A stretch of DNA of 64,000 nt. Source: Symbiodinium natans. Taxonomy: Eukaryota > Sar > Dinophyceae > Suessiales > Symbiodiniaceae. Location of the stretch: contig CAJNDS010002088.1 in the NCBI GenBank assembly GCA_905221605.1, forward strand, positions 362,001-426,000, written 5' to 3'. A program made the translations under genes and the position numbers. Shown piece after piece: positions 21,264-31,470 of this stretch (position 1 is the stretch's first letter; the number at the start of each line of letters is the position of its first letter). The notes below the pieces were generated by a model. That model saw nothing but the letters and a program-made list of their open reading frames with translations. It did not search any database and was not told where the DNA came from.

Positions 21264-21560
21264 TTACCTTGCGGCACAGCCCTGAATTAACTGCCTTAAG
21301 ACATGTCTGTTCATGAGTCCTTGCAGAGCATCCCTCCAAGCTCGATCAGACAAAGCTTCAACCTTTCTTTTCTGGCGGTCATTGGCTCTCAAAGGAAGGT
21401 TTGTGACTTGCATCTCCTGCTTTGCATTGGGGAGTGGTGTGATAGCGCTAAACTTCTCTGGAGCACGTCACTCTTGTCTCTCGACCTTCAGGTGGTGCCA
21501 GCTGTTTGGGAGCTCACTCACGAAACTGCTCCACTTCACGCGGATTTGCTCAGCGCTGAC
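21264..21560 (-). pseudogene. Degraded reading frame with one in-frame TGA
   Basis: The minus frame reads AEQIRVKWSSFVSELPNSWH before a TGA at 21,468-21,470, then KQEMQVTNLPLRANDRQKRK and SDRAWRDALQGLMNRHVL to TAA at 21,264. The frame is otherwise intact, so a CGA-to-TGA change is the simplest reading. Unrecognised. Confidence 0.4.
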
Positions 21561-21763
21561 CTAATCGCAGACTTTGTTAAGTGCCCACGGGACAAGCAGC
21601 AAGAAATCCACACTCAAACATATACGCGCAGGCTGAACCAGTGAAGCCTCCTGTGCAAAGCTCCATGACGACCCCGTCGTCTTCACGAAGGACGGCGAGG
21701 AGCTTTATGAGGTGAGGGTAGGCCAGGCCCAACCCTGCCATCATCTTTTCCTTCAGAGGGCGT

Positions 21764-22160
21764 TTAAGGAAGGCTCAAAGCAGTTCTGTAGAAACGCTCC
21801 TGGTCCAGCTGGCCGGTCCCCGGCACTTTGGCCAGCTTCACGGCTGCCCTGAACAACTTCCACAAGACATCCTCTCCTCGCATGACTGGGCGTTTGCACT
21901 TGCCTCGCGCCCTCGTGCTCCCCAACCACAACTACCGCGAAGGCTCCCTGGCAGAACAAAAGAAGGACTTGCAACTTGAGCACGCTGGAAGCAGCCAGGC
22001 ACAGGCCTTGCCAAGGATCTGGCGGGCCATCTGGGTAAAGTGGAGCTGAAGAGAGGGGTCCTCGTTGCAGCGCTGGCCCTGCAGCAGTATGAACTGGTCG
22101 CTCGCGAAGTAGTGACCTGGGCGGCGCGCGACGCACGAGAAAAAGAGAGACAGAGAGAGA
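21764..22160 (-). CDS. Two candidate exons in the island, function unknown
   Basis: An upper segment (about 22,110-21,950) reads FASDQFILLQGQRCNEDPSL and QLHFTQMARQILGKAC. A lower segment (about 21,890-21,764) in the same frame, separated by a TAG, reads EDVLWKLFRAAVKLAKVPG and ends in TAA. The gap would be an intron or a nonsense mutation. No family recognised. Confidence 0.4.
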
Positions 22161-22354
22161 GGCGACCCCACCCACTTTTCACAGATCCCGAGTGACGGCG
22201 CTGATGGGTCCAGGCGCATTGTCTGCGCAGAAAGGAACGGGACGTTATTAAGAAGAAGAAATGACTAAATTAAAGGGCGGCCCCTCGCGCGACCTTTTTG
22301 GAGCGGCCCCTCATGGGACCTTTTTGGCGGCGGCCCCTCAAACAACAAGTTTGT

Positions 22355-22657
22355 TTAATACATATAGTAACCGAATTGACATTCGCCAATAACCGCAAAT
22401 GATAACGAAGCTTCATCATTAGTTTCTTTATGGGTGGGTGAGAGGCCATCCCGGTGCAAGGCATGCAATAACCTCCCCATGGCATAGGAGGCTGGTTGTT
22501 GTCCTTGTTGCTGGTTCTGATACATCTGAGGATTTGATGCGTTTGCGTTCATGTTTGCCGACATGACAGACGCTTGATGATATCTTTTTCCTGTCAGTCT
22601 TCTGCGTGCTCTTGAACCAAAACTGCTACGGTAGAAAATAGAATTGACTGAATGCAA
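22355..22657 (-). CDS. Candidate exon, low-complexity Asn/Gln segment
   Basis: The minus frame contains MSANMNANASNPQMYQNQQQ then SYAMGRLLHALHRDGL. An AG acceptor fits near its upstream end. Function unknown. Confidence 0.35.
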   Translation of the reverse strand: MHSVNSIFYRSSFGSRARRRLTGKRYHQASVMSANMNANASNPQMYQNQQQGQQPASYAMGRLLHALHRDGLSPTHKETNDEASLSFAVIGECQFGYYMY

Positions 22658-22762
22658 TATACCTTAATAATTTCACTTTTATAAATCGAGTACATCAACT
22701 AATGCATAGTTATGGTAATGCTGGTAATGCCTGACGGAGAATGAGAGAGGAAGAACCAGAAC

Positions 22763-22905
22763 CTGTCTGATGATATCCGTCGAAGAAAACTCATAGTGCA
22801 AGCACTCTTGGCCTGGTGCCCGAGTGCAACGCCACATGAGCGGACTTCCAGGGCACCAGCGACCGAGGTCCCCGCCTACCGACAACTGGACCAGAACAAC
22901 TCCGC
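22763..22905 (-). CDS. Candidate exon with clear donor
   Basis: The minus frame reads CPGSPLMWRCTRAPGQECLH then YEFSSTDIIRQ, ending at CAG|GTTCTG. Unrecognised. Confidence 0.4.
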
Positions 22906-23079
22906 AGCACTGGCTCGAAAGCAAAACTAGCATAACAGGGCCATAGTGGCCGCGGCACGCCCACTTCTGAGGGCGGCGCAGAGACCACCAGACCTCTGTG
23001 TCAGACTCAGGTCCAATCGAGCAGAGGTGTGAAAGTCAAGCAGCCCGCAGTCCGCGGAGCTGGTTTGTAAAGAGACCAG

Positions 23080-23858
23080 TTAATGTAAAAACAATAGAAT
23101 TTTTGCGCACTTAGAACCTGATTTCTTATAGAACTATTGGAATCATTGAAAACAAAAACAATTATAATTCATATATACACGATTTTAGAATACTAACAAT
23201 TCGGTATACAATCGAAGCAAATGCAATTGATCCATTTTTTGTACGCATTGCAGGCCATAATGATGAAACAGACAACAGATGAAACTGAATTTAAAAACAC
23301 CATATAAACATACTATTCAATCACAATATTGTACAGAATACAATTAACAGAAATTATTACATAGTTAAATATTGAATTGGGGTCATTTATTAGGATGTAC
23401 GTCTGGTAAAAATGGCTGCTGGCAATGTTCCTAATTTAACTGGAACTTATAACTCAACACATGAAATAAACTAGGAGATCACGATCTAACAAGCAATGAA
23501 TTTATTACTAACGAAGAATTAACTAATACTATAATAGAGAAATATAAACATGTAATGGAATAATAGATCATTATGACAAGAATAATTATGAAACAGAAGC
23601 TGCAAAATGTCTTACACGCGTATTGTTCGTATGGACCCAATAAAGCCATTCTGTTGGAAATTCAATGTATTACATGGACAAAATTCTAACATAGTTAATG
23701 ATATCACACATCCTACAATAACAAATATTAAAACTACTTCGTGTAATATGAAAATGTTTCCTTTTGTTTTTGCAGACAAATATGGAAATGCAACATCTTT
23801 TCATGGATTCAATTGCAACTTTCCTTTGACATCTAATGACCTGGAAGTGACATGAACT
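23080..23858 (+). other. AT-rich segment with broken reading frames of foreign composition
   Basis: Base composition drops to roughly 30% GC (by eye) against about 50% around it. Plus-strand pieces in different frames read NVPNLTGTYNSTHEIN, GDHDLTSNEFITNEELTNTI and YETEAAKCLTRVLFV, then an 82-codon frame (23,607-23,855) with FADKYGNATSFHGFNCNFPL. Codons are A/T-ending, unlike any neighbour. This suggests inserted DNA, possibly viral or organellar, now decayed. No family recognised. Confidence 0.5.
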
Positions 23859-23890
23859 TGTTCAGCTTGTCTTTTAGGGCCTCAGGACTG

Positions 23891-24178
23891 TTAGAATAGC
23901 AATGCGACCACAAGAACGATCTTCCACATCCAGCCCTGCACACCAAAGGCCCGGGCACACTCCTTCATGTCCAGGCTTCCGGTTAGAAGCTTGGTTAAGG
24001 TTGAACTCCAGAGAGTCCGCAGGAGACTGACCCAGCGCCGGTCTCCATCGCCAGCCTCTCGCCTGACCCTCTCCTGCAGGACATCGTAAAAGTCGGGCAG
24101 AAGGCAGAGCTGGCAGTCCGACCTGCGAGAACCCATGTCATAATCAACCATGAACGCCAGACCACTGTTAATAGGCAA
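23891..24178 (-). CDS. Candidate exon with C-terminal hydrophobic segment
   Basis: The minus frame reads CQLCLLPDFYDVLQERVRRE, WSSTLTKLLTGSLDMKECA and a hydrophobic end MWKIVLVVALLF before the stop. An acceptor TTGCCTATTAACAG lies at its 5' side. Possible membrane protein end. Family not recognised. Confidence 0.4.
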   Translation of the reverse strand: MPINSGLAFMVDYDMGSRRSDCQLCLLPDFYDVLQERVRREAGDGDRRWVSLLRTLWSSTLTKLLTGSLDMKECARAFGVQGWMWKIVLVVALLF

Positions 24179-24205
24179 ATTGGCTGATCAACCCATATAG
24201 CCTAC

Positions 24206-24452
24206 TGTCAGTCGCATCAGGACACGCTCTATGCTCAGTGTGCTCCATCCACACCAGCATACAGTCAGGGAACGACACGACAGGGTGAAACAGCTCATGG
24301 ATGTTGCAAATTGTCATCGTGATTCCTTCCGAATTACCCTTATCCCACTGCGCGGGGAGACAGCAGCCAAGACACGCGGCAGAATTGCCATGGACACCGT
24401 GTGCCAAGCGGTTGCGCTGCTTTCTGGACGCGTAGCGCGTGTGCTGGGACAT
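24206..24452 (-). CDS. Candidate exon upstream of the preceding fragment
   Basis: The minus frame reads GITMTICNIHELFHPVVSF and PDCMLVWMEHTEHRACPD, ending near a GTAGGC donor at 24,206. Phase to the next fragment is not consistent in the obvious frames. Confidence 0.35.
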
Positions 24453-24607
24453 CCACTAGGAGAGCCCAGTGGGGGCCATGGGAAGCCCGCAGAAGTGCAT
24501 CAACTTGGTGCGTCTTAGGCGCAGTTTACCTACCCAAGGTGTCCATCAAACTTCCAGCCCATATAGGATCTCTAGAATTTGTATCAAACAAAAACACCGC
24601 CTGGTTT

Positions 24608-24706
24608 TGACGTCATCTATTACTTAAGTCAGGACGTCATGACTACTTACGACGACGACTCATTAAGGCCTCATGATGTTCAAGTCGTAAATGACATCAT
24701 GCATAC
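24608..24706. repeat. TGACGTCA palindrome cluster, right
   Basis: TTGACGTCATCTATTAC, GGACGTCATGACTACTTACG and ATGACATCATG occur within 90 bases. It mirrors the motif set at 19.7 kb. Confidence 0.65.
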
Positions 24707-24752
24707 TTATAACCCTACTTCTAACTACCCATGAACCTCCAAGTACTCCTTT
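24704..24752. repeat. Family A element, right half
   Basis: CTTATAACCCTACTTCTAAC then TACCCATGAACCTCCAAGTA. It directly abuts the right end of the 5 kb island. Confidence 0.65.
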
Positions 24753-24835
24753 AAAGTTTAGGGTTAAGGGTCTATGAATTTGGGGTTTAGGGTATATTTG
24801 TGGAGTTGGGGTTGGGGTTTTGATGTTCAGGGTTC

Positions 24836-25056
24836 CTATGGAGGAAGGCCCTTGAAGATGAATTGATGCTTCGCTTAAGAACCCAAAGCGTATCTTTGTG
24901 TAGACTACCCAAACCAAAAAGTATGTAACAACCTGGAAAAACATTTTTTGGTTCTGAAAGGCAGGCCCTTGCACAAATTGAGACGCTCCCTTTCTCGGCC
25001 TTGCTTGAGTTTACAAAACCATGCGCAAACCAGATCATGTACACCACCTCCAACAC
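24836..25056 (-). CDS. Two candidate exons with hydrophobic segment
   Basis: The upper part reads EVVYMIWFAHGFVNSSKAEK to a GTGCAA donor (phase 1). After the TTTTTCCAG acceptor the phase-consistent frame reads YILFGLGSLHKDTLWVLKRS. Another frame there (VVTYFLVWVVYTKIRFGF) is also plausible. Function unknown. Confidence 0.4.
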
Positions 25057-25087
25057 TCTGAGGTTCTTTGGTCGGTATACGTAGGGC

Positions 25088-25166
25088 GATTAGTATGGTA
25101 ACTACACTTGTAACCCTATTCAGGGTACTTATAACCCTACTTATAACTACCCAAAAACCACCGGCA
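25088..25166. repeat. Family A element, diverged partial copy
   Basis: TAGTATGGTAACTACACTTG, then GGGTACTTATAACCCTACTT. The outer ends are decayed. Confidence 0.55.
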
Positions 25167-25173
25167 ATGTCAA

Positions 25174-25473
25174 GGGTGAGGCATCCTGATGCCCGTGCTC
25201 CGCAGCGAGGAGCACGGCCTCAGACTTGGTAAAAGCCACACGGAGTGCCCTAAACCCCAAACCCTGAGCCTTAAAATCCTAAACCCTAAACCTCAATTAA
25301 AAAACCCTAAACCCTAAACCCTAAACCCTAAACCTTACACCCTAAACCCTAAACCCAATGAGGATCCCCATTCGCAGCTGTGGGCTGTAAAGTGGGAAGG
25401 GAGCAGGCTTCCCGAAGGGTTCAACCCGTAAGAGCTGACAGGCTGACGAACTAGCAGGGCCCCATTTGCAGGT
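25174..25473 (-). CDS. Two candidate exons, function unknown
   Basis: Island 25,372-25,473 reads NGALLVRQPVSSYGLNPSGS. Island 25,174-25,252 reads ALRVAFTKSEAVLLAAEHGH. Both are on the minus strand, with CCCTAAA repeats between them at 25,255-25,355. Confidence 0.4.
25255..25356 (-). repeat. CCCTAAA run
   Basis: About ten units with small interruptions. Confidence 0.9.
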
Positions 25474-25547
25474 TTCCGAAATTAGCGGGGTTTCGGGTTT
25501 AGGGTTTAGGGTTTTAGGTTTTAGGGTTTTAGAGTCTTGGTTTAGGG

Positions 25548-25632
25548 TTTAGGGGTACCTTTTGGCTCCTTATTATTAGGGAGTCCTACTATTTGGGGAT
25601 CTATATTTGGGGTTCCTTACTTTCGCAAACTC
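25548..25632 (+). repeat. Family D repeat
   Basis: GGGTACCTTTTGGCTCCTTA, then AGTCCTACTATTTGGGGATC, ending TTACTTTCGCAAACTCCC. Confidence 0.6.
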
Positions 25633-25639
25633 CCATTGC

Positions 25640-27400
25640 TGCTGCGTTGACGTGTAAGGGTTAGGGGTTTCGGGTTGAAGGGTTTAAGGAGGGGGCTGAG
25701 GATTTAGCTTTGGAGGGCGTAGGCTTGAGAGTTTAGGCGCCTAGCGGCGATTCGGGTTTAGGTTCAGAGGGTTCAGCATTGGATGCAGAATCGTTTTGAC
25801 ACTCCGACGCTTGGTCTCCAGATGGGGTTGTTCCGCGTTAGGATCCCTTCAATGGCTACACATTACAAACACCCTGTATAGCAGCATTCCCAAAACCTAA
25901 GCACTACTTCTTGTTTAACAGCTACTCCCTCCCCCGTCGTCCCCCCCACCTCCTTCAAACGGAGGTCCTAATGCGGAACAACCCTCCCAGAAATTGTGCA
26001 GGGCAGCTGGACCACACGCTTAGGTTCTGGGGGCACCCGAGATGGACTCGGTTCTAGACGCAGATGTGAACACGAGAGACGAGAGCCACTATGGAGTCTA
26101 GGGTTTACTCGGAAGCCCTTTTGACATAATAAGTCTACTTCGCATCCCCTAGCATCCCTTTAAGAATCCCCATAACCCTCCGTTCCTAACCCTAGGTCAA
26201 AAGGGCTTCCGAGCAAGGGTTTACTTGGAGGTTCATGGTACTTACTAGCCAATCTTAACTGTGCTTATAGCTGTCCTTATAACCATATTCAGGCACTTAA
26301 GGGGCTCATAAGTGGGTTGTAAGTCCAGGTATAATTGGTAAATAAGTAAACTGGCCCTCCAAGTAGGGGCCTAAAGTGCGGTCTCGAGCTATCTGGGCCG
26401 AGGCAGAGCTTGGGCGTCGAGATTCCTCTCCATCAGGAGCCTCGGTTGCTCTTCAAGACTGACGAAGGGTTTAGGGTTTAGGGTTTAGGGTTCCTGAGCC
26501 GCTAAACCGCCTGAAGCCCTTAACCGGCGCAAACCCGAAACCCCGAGGCCCTCCACCCCAAAACCATACGACGCGAAAACCCGAAATCCGAGCTCTCTAC
26601 ACCCTAAACCCTAAACCCTTAACTGCTTTCTTTGATGTAGTGAGTAAGGCTTGTAAAGCAGGGTTATGGGGACTATTAAAGGGCCCCGGGTTTCTAGGGA
26701 TACTGAGTAGACTTCCTAAGTCAACAGGGCTTCCAAGTAAGGGCACCTTTTTGGGGGGTCGGTTACTGTATGAGGGAACCTAGAACCGAAAAAGGGCAAA
26801 AGGGCCACCACCAGGCAATCAAGATGTAGAGCCCTTGGCGGGTTTAGGGTTTAGGCTTTCTATTCTGGGTGTTTCCCGAATAGGGGTACCCCTGTTATAC
26901 CCCACCTAGAATAGAATCCCCTCAAGGGGACCCCCAAAAAGGGTATCCCTATTTTCGGAACCCCCCCCCCCATACTATGGGGCCTCCAGAGTTTGCGGGG
27001 GTTTGGGGTTTCGACCTTCAGGGTTGAGCATCTTGAGAGCTTCTGATTTAGGGTTTAGGGTTTAGGCTTTAGGGTTCAAGGGCTCCAGGTTCCAATGGGC
27101 TTGCGGACTTCGGGGGCGCAGGGAGGGCTTTAGGATTTAGGATTTCTTTACAGTTTTTTGTTGAAGGCTTTGGGGTGCAAGGGCCTCAGGGTTTACGGCG
27201 GCTTCAGGGTTACCTTGTTAGGGTTCAGAGTCGCGGGTGTACAGTAGGGTTCAGGGCGTTGGATTTCAGGGTTTGGGGGTTTCGGGCTGTAGTTTCCCGA
27301 CCGCCCAGGAGAGGACAAACTGGACTTTGTAGGGGATCCTAACCCTAAGCAGAAGGGGAAACCCAGCTTTAGGTCTTGGATTCTTCGGGTTGAGGGTTTA
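25640..27400. other. Repeat-rich spacer without supported genes
   Basis: It holds TTTAGGG/CCCTAAA runs (26,465-26,492, 26,600-26,620, 27,048-27,062), a diverged Family A palindrome (26,221-26,365) and a Family D-like palindrome (26,865-26,965). I saw no frame with splice support. Confidence 0.6.
26221..26365. repeat. Family A palindrome, long diverged copy
   Basis: TTTACTTGGAGGTTCATGGT at the left, GGCCCTCCAAGTA at the right, with CTTATAACC-type cores between. Confidence 0.6.
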
Positions 27401-27403
27401 GGG

Positions 27404-27531
27404 TTGGCACTGTTGGGATCAAACCCCAATAGCCGCGTCCAGGCGGTCAAGAAGCTTGGGGGCATAAGTTGTGAGGAAGCGGCCTCACCGGCTGAGGGTG
27501 AACCCTCGCCCTGCAATCGGAGCCAATGCTG
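27404..27531 (+). CDS. Candidate exon or gene end, function unknown
   Basis: The plus frame reads ALLGSNPNSRVQAVKKLGG, then SCEEAASPAEGEPSPC and stops at TGA. Codon use is even and protein-like. It faces the convergent IPI3/WDR18 gene on the other strand. Confidence 0.45.
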
Positions 27532-27674
27532 AACCCTAAACCCCAAGTCCTGAAAGATATGGGGGCATTTCTAAGCCGTAATTGATGTAAAATACCAAAC
27601 CTAGAAGCTTCAACCCCTGAAGCCCACAACTGCCCTAAACCCTAAACCCTAAACCCCAAACCCTAAACCCCAAA

Positions 27675-30377
27675 ACAGAGGTCCCAGGAGCTGATAGAGC
27701 TGCTGGGCCACCTTTGCCCATCGCGCCTGCCCTTGACGCGCCTCCTCTAACTGGGACCCCAAGTCCTCCGGTGCGGATTTAAGGTCTTACTTAGAGGTTC
27801 ATGGGTTGTTCTGAGTACGGTATAAGTATGGTAGCTATACCTATAACCCTACTTAGGGTACTTGTAACCCTACTTACAAGTACCCATGAACCTCCAAGTA
27901 GGGTTTGGGGTCTTAGGGTTCAGGGCCCATAGGGCTTCGGGGTTTGGGCTTCAGGTAGCTTAGGGGTTCTGCATACTCTTTGAGTAGAGCTCAAAAAACC
28001 CTGTACTTAGGAACAGCTTCAGGCGTGTAGCTTTCCCTCTGCTACCCTTGTATGCCCCTAAAAGAAGGCCTCTGTTTGGCAGGTGACCTCTAATCTCCCC
28101 GGCTAAGTGGTCCTTAGCCTGTCCCTCATATTCTGGCACATCTGAAGCAAAAGTTCTCCGTCGCGAGGTCTTGAGGGTAGCTTTGGGCTCATTAAGGAGT
28201 TGCGTTGAGGGAACCCTAAGTCCCTAAAGCCCTCCAAGTAGGTCGGGTGGTCCTGCTCACCGTCGCCCTGAGTGGCTTCTACTTCCTTGGACGCGTCGGT
28301 CCCAGATACCCACTGCACATGGTCCAAGATGTCGTCGGCATTCCTGGGGCTAGGGACCCGAAACCCTAAACCCTAACTTTAAACCCTAAACCCGAAACCC
28401 TGAACCCCACACCCTAAATCCTAAACCCTAAATCCTAAACCCTTAAACCCTAAACCCTTGCTTAGGGTGCTGAGGGCCTTGGATGGCTTCGGGCTTAGGA
28501 TGGCTTCGGGCTTCGAGGGTGTTTTCTAGCGTATGTAGGGGGCTGCTCAAGACCTTGACAGGTCGAGCTTAGGGCCTTTCGGGCCAGGGCTTAGGCCCCA
28601 CAAAACAGCCCCTTGAGTCGGTTGAGATCTGCAGTCCTACAAGGCTCTAAGGAGGGTTTAGGGTTTAGGGTTTAGGGTTTAGGGAGGTCTTGGGCCAAGT
28701 CGCTTAAGGCTTAGGGTTTAGGGTCCAAAGAGAGCGTTTGTCTGCCAAATGCATGGAAGCGTCGTGTAGGGCCCCATGCGCTGCTTCAGCGCGGACTCCC
28801 GGCCAGAGAAGCCTGGAGCGCTTGGTTTTGCCGGTTCTTCAGAGTTTGGGCTTTTGGTTGCTTTAACAGAGGAAAGCTGCTACTCCGAACGATGCTTATT
28901 GACCTTCCTTCCTGGAGGCAGCAAACCGTCGGGCAAAAAAACTCTCCCAAAAAATAAAAACCTGGCCCGGAAGCATCTTGAGACAGACGGCACCTCTTCT
29001 GCCGCGACGAGCATACGCTGGAAGGGTTGGAACGGCGGAAGTCCGGGCAACTGGGGCAACTTCCGCACGATGCGAACGGCTGACACCTTGACGTCTCGAC
29101 TCGCATGCAGTTGTGCCACGCATTGTCGAGTGCGAGTCTCCCAGATCCGAACACGATCTACATCGCTGCATGACGCGACTCGGCTCCCGTCGCCGGCCGT
29201 TGCGCAGCTGTGAACTGCCCCCGTGTGGCCAATGTAAGCACAGCTGTCGGCCGAAAAGCTGGCGGTGGCCAAACTGCAAAGTCCACCATTCCCCGAAGCC
29301 ACAAAGAGTTCGGATGCCGAGGACCCAGCACTGAGGCCGTGAACTTGTGCTGGCATGGTGCGAGAAAGCAGGGGCTTCCCAGTACCTACGTCCCAAAGAC
29401 GGACCGATCTGTCCAGGCTGCCTGTGGCAACAATCTGGCGGGGAGTGCTAGTGCCACCCAAAAATGCCAAGGATGTGACAGCCAGTGAGTGCCCGGACCA
29501 CGTGTGGAAGGGCTTGGCGGCCCCAGCATCGCAAAGGACATCTGCAAGGTTGTACACGTGCACGGCGGAGTCTGCGGATGCGGTGATGAGGAAGCCGCCA
29601 TCACTTGAGACCAGGATTTGGGTAATCTCCCGGAAGTGCGCCGGCCAGCAGCGTAGGAGTGTCCCCGTGCTCATCATCCAAATGTAGAGCGTGCCGGACA
29701 GGGCCCCTGCGAAGCAGAGAGATGCATCCGGGCTGAAGGCCATGGCAGTGATCTTCTCGGGCAAGCTGGCTCGGTAGCTGGGTCGCTTGCTCCAGTCCCA
29801 GACTTGCCAAAGGGCCTGGAGGTTGGAGTTCTTCCAGAGAGCTCTGTAGAGTTTGTATTTGAGGGCCAGACGAGCTCGCATATATTCAAGTATCTTCTTG
29901 ATTTGAGGGGCATTGGGCTCTCTCGGTCTAACATTCAGTGATTTGAGAGGCTTTCCGGGGCTTGACCGAATAAAGAGGATCCCACCATGCCCTAGACACT
30001 GTTTGGGTTTCGCATCCAGGGCTTCAGATCTTTCAGGGGTTTAGTTTAGGGTTAAGGCTCTAGGAATTATGAAGTGACCACAACAGCGGAGCCTTGTTCG
30101 CCTGCACGGCGTACACATGCTCGCAGCCTGGATCGATGCAGCCGAAGGCATTTGCCTGGACACCGCCAGGATCTTCCTGCTCAGTTCATTCAAAGGGGTT
30201 AGGCCCCCCCAAGACTCACCCGCCTAAACCCCCAAACACATCAAAAGCCACCCCCGAACCCTTAAGCCTTAAACCTAAACTGTGCCACCGAGTGTCGAGG
30301 TGGGCCACCAGCGCTCCCGAGCGGAGATCGCTGCCAAGAATCCCCTGGTCGCTGGCGGCGAGGACCAGCTCTGCCAT
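27675..30377 (-). CDS. WDR18: WD40 protein of the IPI3/WDR18 family (pre-60S / Rix1 complex), multi-exon
   Basis: Exon 1 begins at ATG 30,377 (MAELVLAASDQGILGSDLRS). Exon 2 starts at 30,176 after an AG and reads FGCIDPGCEHVYAVQANKAP. Exon 3 (29815-28994, 274 codons, GTGCCG donor) carries the WD40 blades: ITAMAFSPDASLCFAGALSG, then GGFLITASADSAVHVYNLAD, HTWSGHSLAVTSLAF, ATGSLDRSVRLWDVGTG and GSRVASCSDVDRVRIWE. A short exon near 28,347-28,266 (DDILDHVQWVSGTDASKEVE, GTGAGC donor) and a last exon 27765-27675 (SQLEEARQGQARWAKVAQQL) supply the C-terminal coiled coil that this family has. The HTWSGHSLAVTSL and SLDRSVRLWDV segments match WDR18 better than other WD40 groups. In known eukaryotes it works with Rix1/PELP1 in 60S subunit maturation in the nucleus. 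Exact joins of exons 1-2-3 and 3-4 are not fixed. Frames look intact. Confidence 0.75.
27787..27900. mobile_element. Family A MITE-like element, near full copy in an intron
   Basis: TTACTTAGAGGTTCATGGGT at the left and GTACCCATGAACCTCCAAGT at the right are inverted copies; the core is AACCCTACTTAGGGTACTTG. It lies in an intron of the IPI3/WDR18 gene. Confidence 0.85.
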
Positions 30378-30502
30378 CGGATCCCACGAGGACTTATAAT
30401 CAGGGGGAGATGCCTTTATTATTTAATTTCCCTAAGCACAAAACCCTAAGTAGCCAGCACCCTCTACAAAGAATCTAAGGCAGGTGCCTTGCTTCAATGG
30501 GT

Positions 30503-30769
30503 TCAAGGCATAAGGTTGGCCATATCCGCAAACCTGACATCTTGGTAGGTTGCAGGTAGATAAGAGATTTTCTCACCAGCTGGTACACGGCTTAGGTTGA
30601 ATGTTAAGTTTAGTCCACACAAATATGTCGTCTTGGGGTCCACACAAATATGTCGTCTTGGGGTGTTGCTGTTGAGGAACTTACATGGTGCTGCCATAAT
30701 CAGGGACCCATATTGATTACGACTTGTCCCACTGTTTGCGGCAAGCGAACTCTTACAGTATTGGCCCAC
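30503..30769 (-). pseudogene. Open frame carrying a 25-base tandem duplication
   Basis: The minus frame ends FNLSRVPAGEKISYLPATYQ, then DVRFADMANLMP-stop. Upstream the 25-base unit at 30,613-30,662 is present twice. 25 is not a multiple of three, so the duplication shifts frame. The 3' part looks like a real exon and the joined ORF may not be. Unrecognised. Confidence 0.35.
30613..30662. repeat. Perfect 25-base tandem duplication
   Basis: Unit beginning GTCCACACAAATATGTCGTC, twice in a row without mismatch. Confidence 0.95.
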
Positions 30770-31012
30770 AGGTTTTCCTCGGGGCTGGGTGTACTTGATT
30801 GAGCCAGGAGGAAAGGCTATGAGAAGTGTAAGGTTTAGGGGTTAAAGGATTTGGGGCTCGATCCCGTAAGTCCTCAAGCCTAAACCCTAAGAATGTGCCA
30901 AAACCCCCGGGTCCCTGAACCCTCGCCTGTCTCTTTGCCGTAAGAAGCGTCGAGCCCATATATGGGCCCTCAAACTCAACCCTCAGCCCTACAAGCCCTG
31001 AACCACCTCCGC

Positions 31013-31112
31013 CATCCCCTGGCTAAATACATCTACATCACTTAAACGGTCAATCCTGGACGCCCCCACTGCGAAACGCTTCTTGGAGCATTGGAACTTT
31101 GCAGTTTTGGGG
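31013..31112 (-). CDS. Candidate exon, function unknown
   Basis: The minus frame reads CSKKRFAVGASRIDRLSDVD then VFSQGMAEVVQG. A GTGGTT donor fits. No family recognised. Confidence 0.45.
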
Positions 31113-31309
31113 TCTGAATGGGCATGGGGCTTATAGGGTTTTGCTGGCATGGATGTTGGGTTTAGTGTTTGTTGGGAGTGGATGTTGCTGTTGAGGTGCT
31201 GTTTCTGCTTAAGGTATTCTCCCCTCGGAACCACACAAGTAAGTATTCGTTACATAGTTAAGCAGGCCTTTAGGAATATGATCCCTTAGGAGACCATTCG
31301 ACGAAAGGA

Positions 31310-31430
31310 ACCCTTTGACCCTTTGACCCTTTGACCCTAAACCCCAAACCCCAAACCCCAAACCCTAAACCCTAAACCCTAAACCTAACCCTAAACCATG
31401 AACCTAACCCTGAACCCTTACACGAACATG
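31310..31430 (-). repeat. CCCTTTGA triplication followed by CCCTAAA and CCCCAAA runs
   Basis: Three TTTGACCC units, then degenerate CCCCAAA and CCCTAAA. Confidence 0.85.
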
Positions 31431-31470
31431 GGGTCGGAACTGTGCGACCTTTCGTGTTCTTCTTCTCCAG

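Larger units (their letters stand above)
19711..24706. other. 5 kb telomere-repeat-free island bounded by TGACGTCA clusters; possible decayed mobile element
   Basis: No CCCTAAA/TTTAGGG unit is present over 5 kb, while elsewhere one occurs every few hundred bases. Both ends carry clusters of ACGACGTCATGACG-type motifs: left 19,711-19,840 and right 24,608-24,700. Inside are minus-strand coding fragments, several with frameshifts or stops, and an AT-rich block. This arrangement resembles a transposon with subterminal repeats. Alternatively it is an ordinary minus-strand gene region that no telomere repeats have invaded. Terminal inverted repeats are not precise. Confidence 0.4.
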
